Below, piece after piece: positions 50,301 through 60,988 of a DNA stretch of 64,000 nt. Made by a program: the position numbers and the translations under genes. Every line of letters starts with the position of its first letter. Positions within the stretch are counted from its first letter, which is position 1. The notes beneath the pieces were generated by a model, which saw nothing but the letters and a program-made list of their open reading frames with translations, searched no databases and was not told the DNA's origin. Origin of the DNA: Paralvinella palmiformis (Eukaryota; Annelida; Polychaeta; Terebellida; Alvinellidae); assembly GCA_025642065.1 (NCBI GenBank), contig JAODUP010000125.1:583501-647500 (forward strand), read 5' to 3'.

Positions 50301-50480
50301 AATCTGCTTTGGATGTTTTCCACTACGTGGGCGCATCGCTAAACGAATGGTATTACCACCATAGGGTCGTAATGCAAGCAACTGATCTCTACTATAATTC
50401 ATTATAATTATAGAAATAAAATAAGTGAAAATTAAAAATAAAACAAAACATACACAAACACTGGGAAACACTGGAGCGGG
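47320..50480 (-). mobile_element. Near-full-length decayed L2/CR1-like LINE
   Basis: Read from 50471 downwards. The APE endonuclease opens with 'SIGLINCQSICNKSDEISD' (about 50250), 'ALVITDTWLTGNVSD' and 'KKGGGVGILLRDS', continuing with 'HLLILGDLNIHWD' (about 49815). A linker follows (49481-49041) with 'APLRTKEMP' and 'WYNKNIQAAKRHKR'. The reverse transcriptase has 'DPMPTWLVKDCLDVLI' (about 48930), 'SGVPQGSVLGP' (about 48360, frameshifted), the catalytic 'YVLYADDTQLY' (about 48275), then 'LGVIFDQCINMHEHVTSVCR' and 'SRIDYCNSLLYGISDYN'. The C-terminus contains 'FWNKLPANIRNASTLGNFKS'. The 3' end has an AGCGCC/GGCGCT hairpin and an ATT tail. Several frameshifts and stops make it inactive, but it is the least decayed LINE here. 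A truncated sister copy is at 27321. Confidence 0.92.
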
Positions 50481-50740
50481 CGATAATATAGGGCGTCAAA
50501 TGAACAGTTAAAAAGAAAATACAAGAAATACAAAATAACTAAATATAATCAATTTATATTAATATAAATTAAATCTATATTACATAATATGCAAAATACA
50601 CCAGTTTCAATGGTGTAACTTATCTAATAGCTGAACTATCCGAGAAATATTCCGGTGCCATTACATCGAGAGCGGGTCATACTTCCCGTAATATATATAT
50701 ATATAATAAATACTTAAATAATACGCTAGACCACGGAGGC

Positions 50741-50785
<45 letters not shown>

Positions 50786-51304
50786 ATCATAAGAGATCCA
50801 TCATCAGCATCACCATTATCATCATCACCACAACCACTATGACAATCACCAAAACCAGCATGAGCACATCTATCATTATCATCATCATCATCATCATCAT
50901 CGTTACTACCATCAATATCACACCCATTATCGCCATCATCATTCCACCAAATGAATCCAATATTTGTAATTTTGTAATCAGACGTCGTGACCAATAAAGA
51001 AGCATGCGAACGTAACAGGTGAAGTGTTATAGTTGAAAACACTTAGCTATTGTGTTTTGTTTTATAATAATTATGATATGGCACGTTGCTGTCTTTCGAG
51101 GCTATTTGGGAATTATTATATTCCGCATCAGTTTTGAATGAAGTATTCCAACTTGGGTTTATAATCTTAGATCAAGTCAAGTAAATCGATCCATATCAGT
51201 GTGATAAAATGTTAGTGTCAGTTGACTTGTTTTAATCATTAAGAAGACGTTTATTTAAAACATATATTTAATTAATAGCAATGCCTGATTGAAGGCAATT
51301 GTTG
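50481..51304. other. Gene-free stretch: SINE head fragment and microsatellites
   Basis: About 50722-50743 is just the first ~22 bases of SINE-1 on the minus strand ('ggcgcctccgtggtctagcg'), followed on its left by unrelated sequence. (TA)n tracts flank it (50690-50704 and 50743-50783). An ATC-type tract covers 50800-50930. Confidence 0.6.
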
Positions 51305-51435
51305 CGCTCCGATGGCGCACCGGTTAGAACCTATAACCTGGAGGTTGTGGGATCGAATCCGCCTAGTCGTACCTGTGTACAGCTCAATCATATATCTCAG
51401 GTGGGACTAGTCGAAGGTAAATAACTCAAATAAAT
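51305..51435 (+). mobile_element. SINE-2 (tRNA-derived)
   Basis: Head with A box 'tggcgcaccggttagaacc' and B box 'gggatcgaatccg', followed by a body 'ctcaggtgggactagtcgaa' and an A-rich end. The body matches the older remnant at 14640-14775. It is distinct from SINE-1 in head, body and tail. Confidence 0.7.
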
Positions 51436-52010
51436 TCAATTAAAAAAACCGGAATGAAGGCCATTTAAATTTGTTGTTTCTCAATCACAGAGTAGAGGCA
51501 AGGTGCTTTTACTTGCCAACAATCCCTTTAAATCATGAGCACTAACCAATTGATGAATATTCCGTTGGTCAGCTTATCTCTAGTCACGTATAATCACTTA
51601 TTAAATATCTTCGTCAAAATAGTATTGTAAACGAAATGTAATCAAATGTAAAAACAATATTAAAACAAAATGGACTAGATCGGCACAGCCAGGCTCTGAC
51701 AACAAAGCTATGATGACAACGAATGTTTAAAATATAAATGACAAAGTTCCTACGATCTAGTAACGATTTCCTGAAATGTTTTGTTTCGCAAGTTGATTAA
51801 CATATTTATAAGATTGACAGATTTGTTTGGTGCCGATAAAACATTACCAACCTAGATTATACTATGTAGAATCATGCCTAATATCAGGTGTATAAACTAA
51901 TATCGGTAACACTTTAATCAAAGCCTCGAATTGAAGAACTCGAAAGGATATGAATGGCAGAAAAAAGTACAGATCGAGATAATATTAGATATAGATTTCA
52001 CCAAGATGGA
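51436..52010. other. Gene-free stretch
   Basis: Nothing recognised. Confidence 0.3.
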
Positions 52011-52202
52011 AGATGATAATGATTGACGTTTTACGGCCACGTTTGTGCACATGGTAGGCTAAATGGACGGGACGACCTTCAAAGGTACTGAAGCGAAATC
52101 AAAGATGAAACAACCTTTAGATATGCCCACGCCGAGATTCGAATTCAGGTGGTAGTGATCCGTAGTCGAACGCGCTACCAACCAAACCACGGATGCGCCC
52201 TT
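52011..52202 (-). mobile_element. SINE-1 copy with target duplication
   Basis: A full-length element on the minus strand: head at 52200-52130 (B box read as 'gaattcgaatctc'), body, and a short ATC-type tail at the left. It is flanked by AAGATGGA on both sides (52003-52010 and 52203-52210). Confidence 0.9.
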
Positions 52203-53096
52203 AAGATGGAGCTGAAGTAATAATATGTGTAGTTACACATATGGTAAATCTAATTGCTGAATCAAGGTCTCCCCGACTGGATTAAATATAATATAATTTG
52301 ATTTGTTTATCCTCGGCGCAGGTGAGACAGAAGCACATGACGGACTGACGGAGAGACGCGAGTACACCCGAAATATGTATGATACATGATCTATAGATAA
52401 TGATATCCCATACACAAACCGTGTGAATCGAGTAACAATTTATCACTTGATTACCCGAAGAAGGCCCACTATTTCATAAGATTCGATAAAATGGCTTCTT
52501 TAATTCGTACATTAATCCAACATTAGTCAAGTTAAACAAGACGTACTGAGGACAGATCTATGATTATTTACAAACTGTTGGTCTCATCAACAGTTTTGTC
52601 ATGTCATTTCTCTAGGTAATATAGACTTTAGAGACCCCCGGGACCCCCCCAAGTGTCCGCTGGTGGAAATAAACCGTATAATATTAATGGTTGTTCATAT
52701 TATTATCGTCGTTGTAATCGAGAGGATTTTTTTGTCTCATTATTTCAATCATACTTCATAATTATCGAAGCGAGCTGTGAACCTGACATCCGGTAAGCTG
52801 TAACACTGGACAACCTTCCTATCGGTTTTACCAGTCAGCTGTTTATGCCAATATTACACATCGCCATAGTTTTCTACCGTCCTTATATCAATATTCATCA
52901 CTGTTTGTTTAGTGAAATGGCTGATTTGTGCAATACAGTGGCCCGTTGTACGGTAAAAGCCACCAAGTTAGTCTGTGTGCGTCCTATTGGAGATCAGCTG
53001 AAAGGACCACATCATACAACTAAATCTTAATATATCGCATTAATATTGTATTAGATTGGTAGTTACTAATAACCTTTTTTAGTCGATTTGAAATTA
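52203..53096. other. Gene-free stretch
   Basis: About 53018-53060 matches the 3' end of repeat C ('acaactaaatcttaatatat'), directly before the 78-bp minisatellite. A C run is at 52636-52650. No exon was recognised. Confidence 0.4.
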
Positions 53097-54420
53097 GTTA
53101 TAGATGACACTTGTTTCAAGATCAATAATGTTGGCTCAGTCACATTATTTATCATTAATAAAGCAGACATAATAGTTATAGATGATGTTTGTCTTAAGAT
53201 CAAAAATGTTGATTCAGTCACATCATTTATCATTAATAAAGCAGACATAATAGTTATAGATGACGTTTGTCTTAAGATCAATAATGTTGGATGAGTCACA
53301 TTATTTATCATTAATAAAGGAGACATAATAGTTATAGATGGCGTTTGTCTTAAGATCAATAATGTTGGATGAGTCACATTATTTTTCATTAATAAAGCAG
53401 ACATAATAGTTATAGATGACGTTTGTCTTAAGATCAAAAATGTTGATTCAGTCACATCATTTATCATTAATAAAGCAGACATAATAGTTATAGATGACGT
53501 TTGTCTTAAGATCAATAATGTTGACTCAGTCACATCATTTGTCATTAATAAAACAGACATAATAGTTATAGATGACGTTTGTCTTAAGATCAATAATGTT
53601 GACTCAGTCACATCATTTGTCATTAATAAAGCAGACATAATAGTTATAGATGACGTTTGTCTTAAGATCAAAAATGTTGATTCAGTCACATCATTTATCA
53701 TTAATAAAGCAGACATAATAGTTATAGATGACGTTTGTCTTAAGATCAAAAATGTTGATTCAGTCACATCATTTGTCATTAATAAAGCAGACATAATAGT
53801 TATAGATGACGTTTGTCTTAAGATCAAAAATGTTGATTCAGTCACATCATTTATCATTAATAAAGCAGACATAATAGTTATAGATGACGTTTGTCTTAAG
53901 ATCAAAAATGTTGATTCAGTCACATCATTTATCATTAATAAAGCAGACATAATAGTTATAGATGACGTTTGTCTTAAGATCAAAAATGTTGATTCAGTCA
54001 CATCATTTATCATTAATAAAGCAGACATAATAGTTATAGATGACGTTTGTCTTAAGATCAAAAATGTTGATTCAGTCACATCATTTATCATTAATAAAGC
54101 AGACATAATAGTTATAGATGACGTTTGTCTTAAGATCAATAATGTTGGATGAGTCACATTATTTATCATTAATAAAGGAGACATAATAGTTATAGATGAC
54201 GTTTGTCTTAAGATCAAAAATGTTGATTCAGTCACATCATCTGTCATTAATAAAACAGACATAATAGTTATAGATGACGTTTGTCTTAAGATCAATAATG
54301 TTGACTCAGTCACATCATTTATCATTAATAAAGCAGACATAATAGTTATAGATGACGTTTGTCTCAAGATCAATAATGTTGACTCAGTCACATCATTTGT
54401 CATTAATAAAGCAGACATTA
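53097..54420 (+). repeat. 78-bp minisatellite, 17 units
   Basis: Unit starts ('gttatagatga') fall exactly every 78 bp from 53097 to 54345. Three subtypes occur: A with 'aaaaatgttgattcagtcac', B with 'aataatgttgactcagtcac' and C with 'aataatgttggatgagtcac'. The order I read is edge unit, A, C, C, A, B, B, A x6, C, A, B, B. Because 78 = 3 x 26, the minus strand stays open for 463 codons with a 26-residue repeat ('MSALLMINDVTESTFLILRQ' plus six). The plus strand is also open except in C units. There is no start context, domain or codon signature, so I call it a satellite rather than a gene. Confidence 0.93.
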
Positions 54421-55506
54421 GGCTTTGAAAAATAGTTATTTTTTTCAAGAGTATCACACCAGAAAGTGATTATAACGGCATGTCAAGTAGTGGTAATAGT
54501 ATTAATATTATTAGTATTAGTATTAATAGTAGCAGTAGTAGAAGTAGTAGTATATTCATACAAATGTCTGTGTTGTTTTAGCAGTATCTGACTGTAAGAA
54601 AAACATAAAAATATCCTGTACCAATTGACGAGATATAAAACATTATTACAAAAAATTACTAGTTTCTTCCTTTAAAATGTATAATGATATTAAACTAGTA
54701 GTAGCAGTAGCAGTTTTCGTAGAAGTAGTGGAGGCGTGGTAGTGGTTGTGGCGATAGCAGGAGTAGGAGGAGGAGTGATAGTTATGGTAAAAGCCAAAGT
54801 AATAAATTCCACTGTGATGTAGGTAACGTGATGACTATTATTTATCATCACGTGACTTCTGTGATCGTCTGCTGAACAGACACACTACTTGATCCCGTTA
54901 TCTAACAACTTGCCACGGAAAATTCCCAAAGTGATAAGAACCTACACTCTCTCCAGCCATCGATCTTCCCGTGCAAATAACTTTATCTAACAAAGATGTC
55001 CGTTATCTCAAGTCGTACTTGGGGCTTTTCCATTAAGCTGACCACGAAAAGTTCGACCAAAACTGGGTCATTAATAGTCCCGCTCAAAAACTGGAGTACC
55101 GATATAACTGAAACTACCCCCCCCCACCTCCCATGAATACCTGCCTCTGGCCATATCTCAGCGGAATGAACCTCCCGAAGGTCAATATTATATCTGGGTT
55201 ATAATATACCGCTAATAGATTCACTTCAGTATAAAAAGCAGCAATCTTTAAAAGTATAAATATTCATGTCAAACTGATTATTGAATATAAATTAGTGTAC
55301 GTGATTATTAATTAAACTGGTGAATCTGAAGTAATTAATAACCGGCGATAGTTGCAATTAATATTACGTGTTAAAGATAATTAATATTACATATTAAACC
55401 ATCTTGGTATGAGATTAAAGATTATACGTGTCTTCAATATTGAAACAGCCAAATACGTTTATAATTTTTCTTCATGCTGTTATTATTATTATTATTATTA
55501 TTATTA

Positions 55507-55564
<58 letters not shown>

Positions 55565-55749
55565 AGAAATGGCTATATTCAATACATGAAGCCATTAATT
55601 ACGATATTCAGTTACTTTTTCTTAAGCCATGATAACCATTGTCAACAAATTATATTCCAAATAATTATTTCTTGGTGCAGCAAGCTTCTCCACTCATTCG
55701 CGAGTTGTTAAGTAAGTTACATTTAAATATTTAAAATAAGCAGATAACA
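54421..55749. other. Gene-free stretch 3' of the inhibitor gene
   Basis: Holds AGT/GTA-rich tracts (54488-54555, 54700-54780), a long (ATT)n tract (55480-55563) and a 9-bp inverted repeat ACGTGATGA/TCATCACGT at 54826-54853 with a 10-base loop. A C run is at 55120. No exon was recognised. Confidence 0.4.
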
Positions 55750-55768
55750 AATAGAAATTCTATAATTA

Positions 55769-55774
55769 TTTATT
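55769..55774 (-). terminator. Likely polyadenylation signal (AATAAA) of inhibitor gene
   Basis: On the minus strand AATAAA lies about 157 bases after the stop codon at 55931, a plausible distance for the 3' end of this small gene. Cleavage would fall near 55750. Confidence 0.6.
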
Positions 55775-55930
55775 AACATATTATACAACTTGCTTGTAGT
55801 TCGGGGAGTATCCCCAAGCTGTCGGTCGTTTGGAACAGCCTACACAACTAAACCATTTATAAGTATATATACGCCTACGATTAAATGAGTTCCTATTAAT
55901 TATTAAATCATTAATGTGACAAGTATTTAG

Positions 55931-56677
55931 CTATCCGGCTTTGGGCGTTTGGGCCACGGTGCCATCTGTCTTAAAGAACACACGAACTCGATTCTTCTTG
56001 AAATCCGCTGTCACCATGGAACCTTCTTCAACAAACTCTACCTGTAATTAGAAAAAATGTGATTAATGGATGGCCGTCGTAATATGGAACGAACATAGAA
56101 TGTCGTAATCTCATCTGTATCTGCCGATGTTCGTAAACTAATTACAATGTATAACCTTGTAAGCCCACAAGCCAAGCCAACAATTTTCGAGCCGCCCGTT
56201 ATATTTGTAAACTTCTAAATGTATACATTAAGATGATTGACGTTTTACGGCCAATTTTGTGCACATGGTAGGCTAAACACCAAAGGTAATGAAACGAAGT
56301 CCAAGATGAAACACCCTTCAGATATGCCCACGCCGAGATTCGAACTCAGGTGATAGTGATCTGTGGTCCAACGCGCTACCGGTTAGACCACGGTAATTAG
56401 TCGTGTAAAATAACATACTTACTGAGACATCGGATCTGTCAGCTTTGATTGATGCTTCTGCCTCTTCCTTGGGCTTAAAATATAGAATAATTAATATTTA
56501 TTTAAGTGATATTGTGCTTATAGAAGAAGAGATCGTTATCTTAAGCATGTAATATTAATCATAATATGCAGCCATCTTCTCGCGAACCGTTATTAATATC
56601 TTTAAACACATTGAATTCGTTTGAAATTACTTTACCTTGCCCACCAAGTCAGGCCATGATGTCTTCACTTCTGCCAT
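55931..56677 (-). CDS. Potato inhibitor I family serine protease inhibitor (eglin-like), spliced
   Basis: Coding exons on the minus strand: 56677-56636 (14 codons, from ATG), 56473-56423 (17 codons) and 56041-55931 (36 codons plus TAG). Donors are G|GTAAAG and A|GTAAGTATG; acceptors are TTTTAAG and TTACAG. Both introns are phase 0. The product is 67 residues, the usual size of this family. It has the N-terminal 'SWPDLVGK' (Trp8), an acidic helix segment from exon 2, the reactive loop 'EEGSMVTADFKKNRVRVF' and the C-terminal 'TPKAG'. Arg49 and Arg51 match the arginines that brace the binding loop in eglin c. By alignment P1 is Ala43 and P1' Asp44, which suggests elastase- or subtilisin-like targets (inference). 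There are no cysteines and no signal peptide, so either it acts in the cytosol or it leaves by an unusual route. No neighbouring gene hints at its role. Confidence 0.93.
56232..56395 (-). mobile_element. SINE-1 copy in the inhibitor gene's last intron
   Basis: Minus-strand copy in the same direction as the gene, filling nearly half of the 381-base intron. B box on the minus strand is 'gagttcgaatctc'. Part of the body ('tggacgggacgaccttc' in the copy at 52011) is missing. It does not touch the splice sites, so splicing should survive. Confidence 0.9.
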
Positions 56678-57144
56678 TGTTAGTTCTTGATCTGTGATTT
56701 TGTTTGAATATTGAAAGTACATTTGGTTGAAGATATAACGGTAATTAAATACATGACGTAATTATCAAATGGTTTTTCCAATATCATAGCATCGTAATAG
56801 ATAGCTATACCGGGTTAATTAACAAACGTTAACATATATGGTTTAATATATTTACTTTTAATTATCCCGTATAAAAGCGATATCTTTTAGATCCACTATC
56901 CTGTTACTTTAAATGTAATCCTTAGTCATTATCGTTTATAGAATTAACTTTTTGTTTAATTGGTTTAACTGTCTACTCAAACATCGTATACAGTAAAATA
57001 TTGATATCTATAAGTCACCTGAGTAATGCCGTCACTTCCCATAATAGCTAATTTGTATTTAGCCACATTTCGTCCTCTAAATTCCTTGTATGAATTACCT
57101 ACCTTAATTATAGTCTGGTATATGTCAATCAGTGTTTCTTAGCA
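56678..57144 (-). other. 5' UTR exon and first intron of the inhibitor gene
   Basis: A non-coding first exon is predicted from about 57144 to 57103, ending in TAATTAAG|GTAGGT. The 411-base intron ends in AATCACAG at 56692. The second exon then adds 14 bases of leader ('atcaagaactaaca') before the ATG at 56677. No upstream ATG lies in frame in the second exon. Confidence 0.65.
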
Positions 57145-57166
57145 GCTTGTGTCTCTTCTCTGCCTG

Positions 57167-57175
57167 TTATATATA
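57167..57175 (-). promoter_or_regulatory. TATA box of the inhibitor gene
   Basis: Minus strand TATATATAA lies about 30 bases before the inferred start of the 5' UTR exon (about 57144). A short TA-rich stretch continues upstream, so the exact box is uncertain. Confidence 0.5.
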
Positions 57176-57179
57176 CATA

Positions 57180-57908
57180 TACACATATATGATTAGATGA
57201 CGGCTATTTTAGGGGCCGGTTACCCACTCGACGTTATTAACTCAACGATAGCTCGTATACAGACAGGTGAGGCACAAAGCCAACAGACAACTTTCATGGC
57301 CACTTAGTGTAAACAGCCTACGTACAAAGTCCACCTTATCGCACATCAGGTGTGCTGATATATAATATAACCTTAACCTGGCTCGACTTGACAACAACAC
57401 TTGTATGAAATGATTGCCTTCGTATGACGAATAATCTCGACCCATTCCATTGGTGAACATTTTCTGTACGAGGACGAAGTAATTTTGAGGTTTGTTCAAA
57501 ACAACGATTAAACCATTGGCACTGAAATATATTAGTATTGCGGCATTGGTACATAATTCTATTGGATGGTGGTATAGATCAGATGAAGATAGAAAGTGGT
57601 TAAACCAATTACACCTGACACGAGTTTTAGTTTCAAAATGGAATGAATGGTTTACATGTTGAAGTTATAATTTTAATAAATTGCGCAATATATTTTGTTA
57701 ATTACCATTTACACGTTGGAGATAACATTTATAAGCGATGCTCCTGCCTTTTTAATCACTCGGATTATCTGAACATCGTTATAAAGTTAAATTGTAAAAT
57801 GTTGAAAAAGAAAGTCTAATAATAATAATGCTTATATTGAAGACACATACACACATACACACACACGCACATACACACGCAGACACACGCACACACACAC
57901 ACACACAC

Positions 57909-57946
<38 letters not shown>

Positions 57947-59204
57947 TATTTATTGTTGTCTTGGAAATCATCTGGGTTTTTGTAAAATATTGAGAGTCAA
58001 AGTTCTTGTTCCGAACAATGTACCAAACACCCGGGAATAATAATCGTAACATAGATTTTAAATTTGTTTGTTAACTGGAATTTTTCAGAATAAATATCGG
58101 AAAACTTGTTCAAAACAGTATTTCTCTATTTTGTTCCACGAAGAAAATATACGAATTTGTTTCCGCTACACGAACATGGCTTGACCATCGTTTGTGTTAT
58201 TGTTAGCATGATGTATTCCAGACAGACACCGCTCAGCTTAGTTACTAATTGGTACAGGACAAAGGTGAAGGATAATGTGTTTAAATGGCACACTTTGCGC
58301 TAAGGAACCCTAGACCATTGACCTTATTAACAGAGAAAGGGTATTTTGTAAGATGTATCACACATCTGGAATGGTTGGATCAGTGAATGAATGATTGAGT
58401 GAATGAGTGAGTGAGTCGAGTCGAGTCAGTCAGCCAGTCAGTCAGTCAGTCAGTCAGTCAGTCAGTCAGCCAGTCAGTCAGTCAGTCAGTCAGTCAGTCA
58501 GTCAGTCAGTCAGTCAGTCAAACAGTCTTACTGGTATTTACTTATCCCATTAAAAACAAACATTTAGCATTACACCAATAAGCCATTTATTACATCAGTG
58601 TGAAGCTCGAATCTGTAAACGGAAGTTAATTGCGGAGCATCTAAATGCCATACATCCGGTGCAGCTATTCACTAATAGCTATTAGCCTGAGAACCAAAAC
58701 ATCCTGAAGATTGATTGAGATTTTTTAATCACAATTGGTTTAGTTCGCCTTATCGTTGATTGAACTGTTGTATTAGAGGCAGAGAGAAAGAGGTGGATCT
58801 CCTTAGAAGAACACGGACCCGAGCTTTACCGACTGTCATTATCTATGTTAGATGATAGAAGAAACTGAAGTCTGTGTCAATAGAGATGTTATTACTAACA
58901 TAGTGGACATCGAGTATATATTAAAAGAAGAAGCTTCGTTTACTGAGGTATTTAGTCTTTATCGTTTAGGGCAAGAAAGTAGGTCAACTGGTTTATGATT
59001 GTCTTCATATGGTTAATGATAAACAGAGAAACAGACAGACTGATAGACAGAGAGAATAAATCAGACAGACCAACCGACAGACAGACAGACAGACAGACAA
59101 ACAAACCCACAGATAAACAGACAGACAGACAAATACCCTGTCTCACACAGCTTAAACTTGATTTAATTTGAGTTTTTTAGTCTCCACTCTGCCCACACCT
59201 ATGA
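57180..59204. other. Gene-free stretch with microsatellites
   Basis: CA tract 57843-57910 with TA tract 57913-57942; (CAGT)n 58427-58520; (CAGA)n 59030-59130. The minus-strand frames at 57242-57554, upstream of the inhibitor promoter, show no family resemblance. Confidence 0.4.
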
Positions 59205-59310
59205 CATCTGGCAGCGGGAAATAAATCCCACCAAACACAGCTATAAGCCGGATTCGAACGGATAACCCGGAGGCTTGCAGCGCAGCGTTACTCACAGCTG
59301 AAGCATCTCG
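59205..59310 (-). mobile_element. tRNA-derived SINE fragment
   Basis: On the minus strand a tRNA-like part ('agtaacgctgcgctgcaagc' and B box 'cgttcgaatccgg') is followed by 'gtgtttggtgggatttattt'. The last piece recurs weakly at 25610 and 26985, suggesting an old family. Confidence 0.5.
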
Positions 59311-59665
59311 ACAGTAGGCGCGTCGCCACCGGATGCAGAACGCCGCAATAGCAATTTACAAGTTTAACGCATGACAAGAGACGGCATTGTCTCTGAATCA
59401 AGACAATAAACCACGACAATAAATTAAAACCTGTCGTTTGTTAATTCAGTTCGAATAACGCGTTTCTCGGTGAAGCGAAAAATCGCACATCCCGTCGCCA
59501 TAACGCAGCACGTGACACACGATGCGTCAACGGGTCGTATAACAATGCCTGTGATCAGGCGATCAGTCGTATTGTGACGTCGCTGGTGATCGAAATGAGA
59601 TATTTCTTTGACAAAATATTGTCTGGAAGGCATAGAGAGTACTCAATGACTATGGTTCGGCAGCC

Positions 59666-59699
<34 letters not shown>

Positions 59700-59940
59700 A
59701 ATAATAAAAGGCGATCTGGTCGTCTTTTATTAAGTCTGCTGGTAGATATTCTACCATTCATCAACGGTCCAGGTTCTCCGACATTATTCTGGAAAAACGG
59801 AAGTCAACATGACAACAAAGACCGCTGGTTATTACGGAGGATTGATCTTTCCAGCCCCTGCGACACACGTGCGCGCACACACCCACGCACACTCTCTCCC
59901 CCATCCCAGCGGCACACACACACACGCACGCACGCACACA

Positions 59941-59984
<44 letters not shown>

Positions 59985-59995
59985 CATACATACAT

Positions 59996-60028
<33 letters not shown>

Positions 60029-60074
60029 AACACATATTATATATATATATATATATATATATCTAATATCCATA

Positions 60075-60116
<42 letters not shown>

Positions 60117-60117
60117 T

Positions 60118-60169
<52 letters not shown>

Positions 60170-60703
60170 CATTTCCCGTTTTTTATCCAGCTATCTCGAT
60201 ATTTATCTATCTATCTATTTCCCAACTCTCTCTCCAGAATCGCCTGCTAAAAACTCATCATGTCTTCCAGGTCCGTGTACAGGATGCTGCTGGGACAAGG
60301 TCAAAAAGGTTACAATATGTTAAGCTCGGTCTATATACACAGCTTCAATGGCTTCGACCGACAAGGTTACTTCCTCTCAACATAAACTAAAACAAGTGGC
60401 TGACAATCTTATTTACAGTCAACATGAAGAATGTATTTAGTTTAGCGTGATCACAGTGACAACTATGACGTCCAATGGCAGCTCTTCTGGATCGTGTCTC
60501 CTAGATAACGGCTACTCGGCTCTGTTCAGCCTGGATTCAGGGCGACGACATTAAACACTCGGTACGCTCGTGTGTAGCCTGGCTTTAGGCTAATTATTCG
60601 GAGACAGAGCGGTAGCATGATTTAACAAAAAGAATAGCAATATTATATCTGTATATCTGTCTGTTTATCTGTCTGTCTGTCTAACTGTCTGTCTGTTTGT
60701 ATC

Positions 60704-60780
<77 letters not shown>

Positions 60781-60863
60781 GTGTGTATGTGTGTGTGTGT
60801 ATAAATGCAAGTAAGTATGTATAAATGTATGTATATATGTATGTACATTTGTATGTATTGATG
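59311..60863. other. Gene-free stretch dominated by microsatellites
   Basis: (AG)n 59670-59696; CA/CACG/CATA/TA tracts 59870-60165; TGTC and TA/GT tracts 60655-60800. Frames of up to 250 codons here are repeat artefacts. About 60180-60640 is unique sequence with no recognised exon. Confidence 0.5.
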
Positions 60864-60977
60864 ATGATGATGATGATTGATGTTTTATGGCCACTTTTGA
60901 GCACATGGTAGGCTAAATGGGCCGAGCGACCTCCAAAGGTAACCGAAGCGAAGTCAAAGACGAAACAACCTTCAGAT
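60864..60977 (-). mobile_element. 5'-truncated SINE-1 with target duplication
   Basis: Only the 3' part of the element is present, without the tRNA head. An ATC tail lies at the left end of this minus-strand copy. It is flanked by ATGTATTGATG at 60853-60863 and 60978-60988, an 11-bp target duplication. The site is a GT/TA-rich microsatellite border. Confidence 0.9.
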
Positions 60978-60988
60978 ATGTATTGATG

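Noticed and set aside
53097..54420. CRISPR-like array
   Set aside because: Units are head-to-tail without unique spacers, the unit is too long, and the DNA is eukaryotic.
53066..54457. 463-codon repeat-protein frame on the minus strand
   Set aside because: The 78-bp period forces an open frame. No domain, signal peptide or codon-position bias is seen, and the other strand is almost open as well.
59574..60323. 249-codon frame
   Set aside because: Mostly AG, CA, CACG and TA repeats. The non-repeat ends show no recognisable domain.
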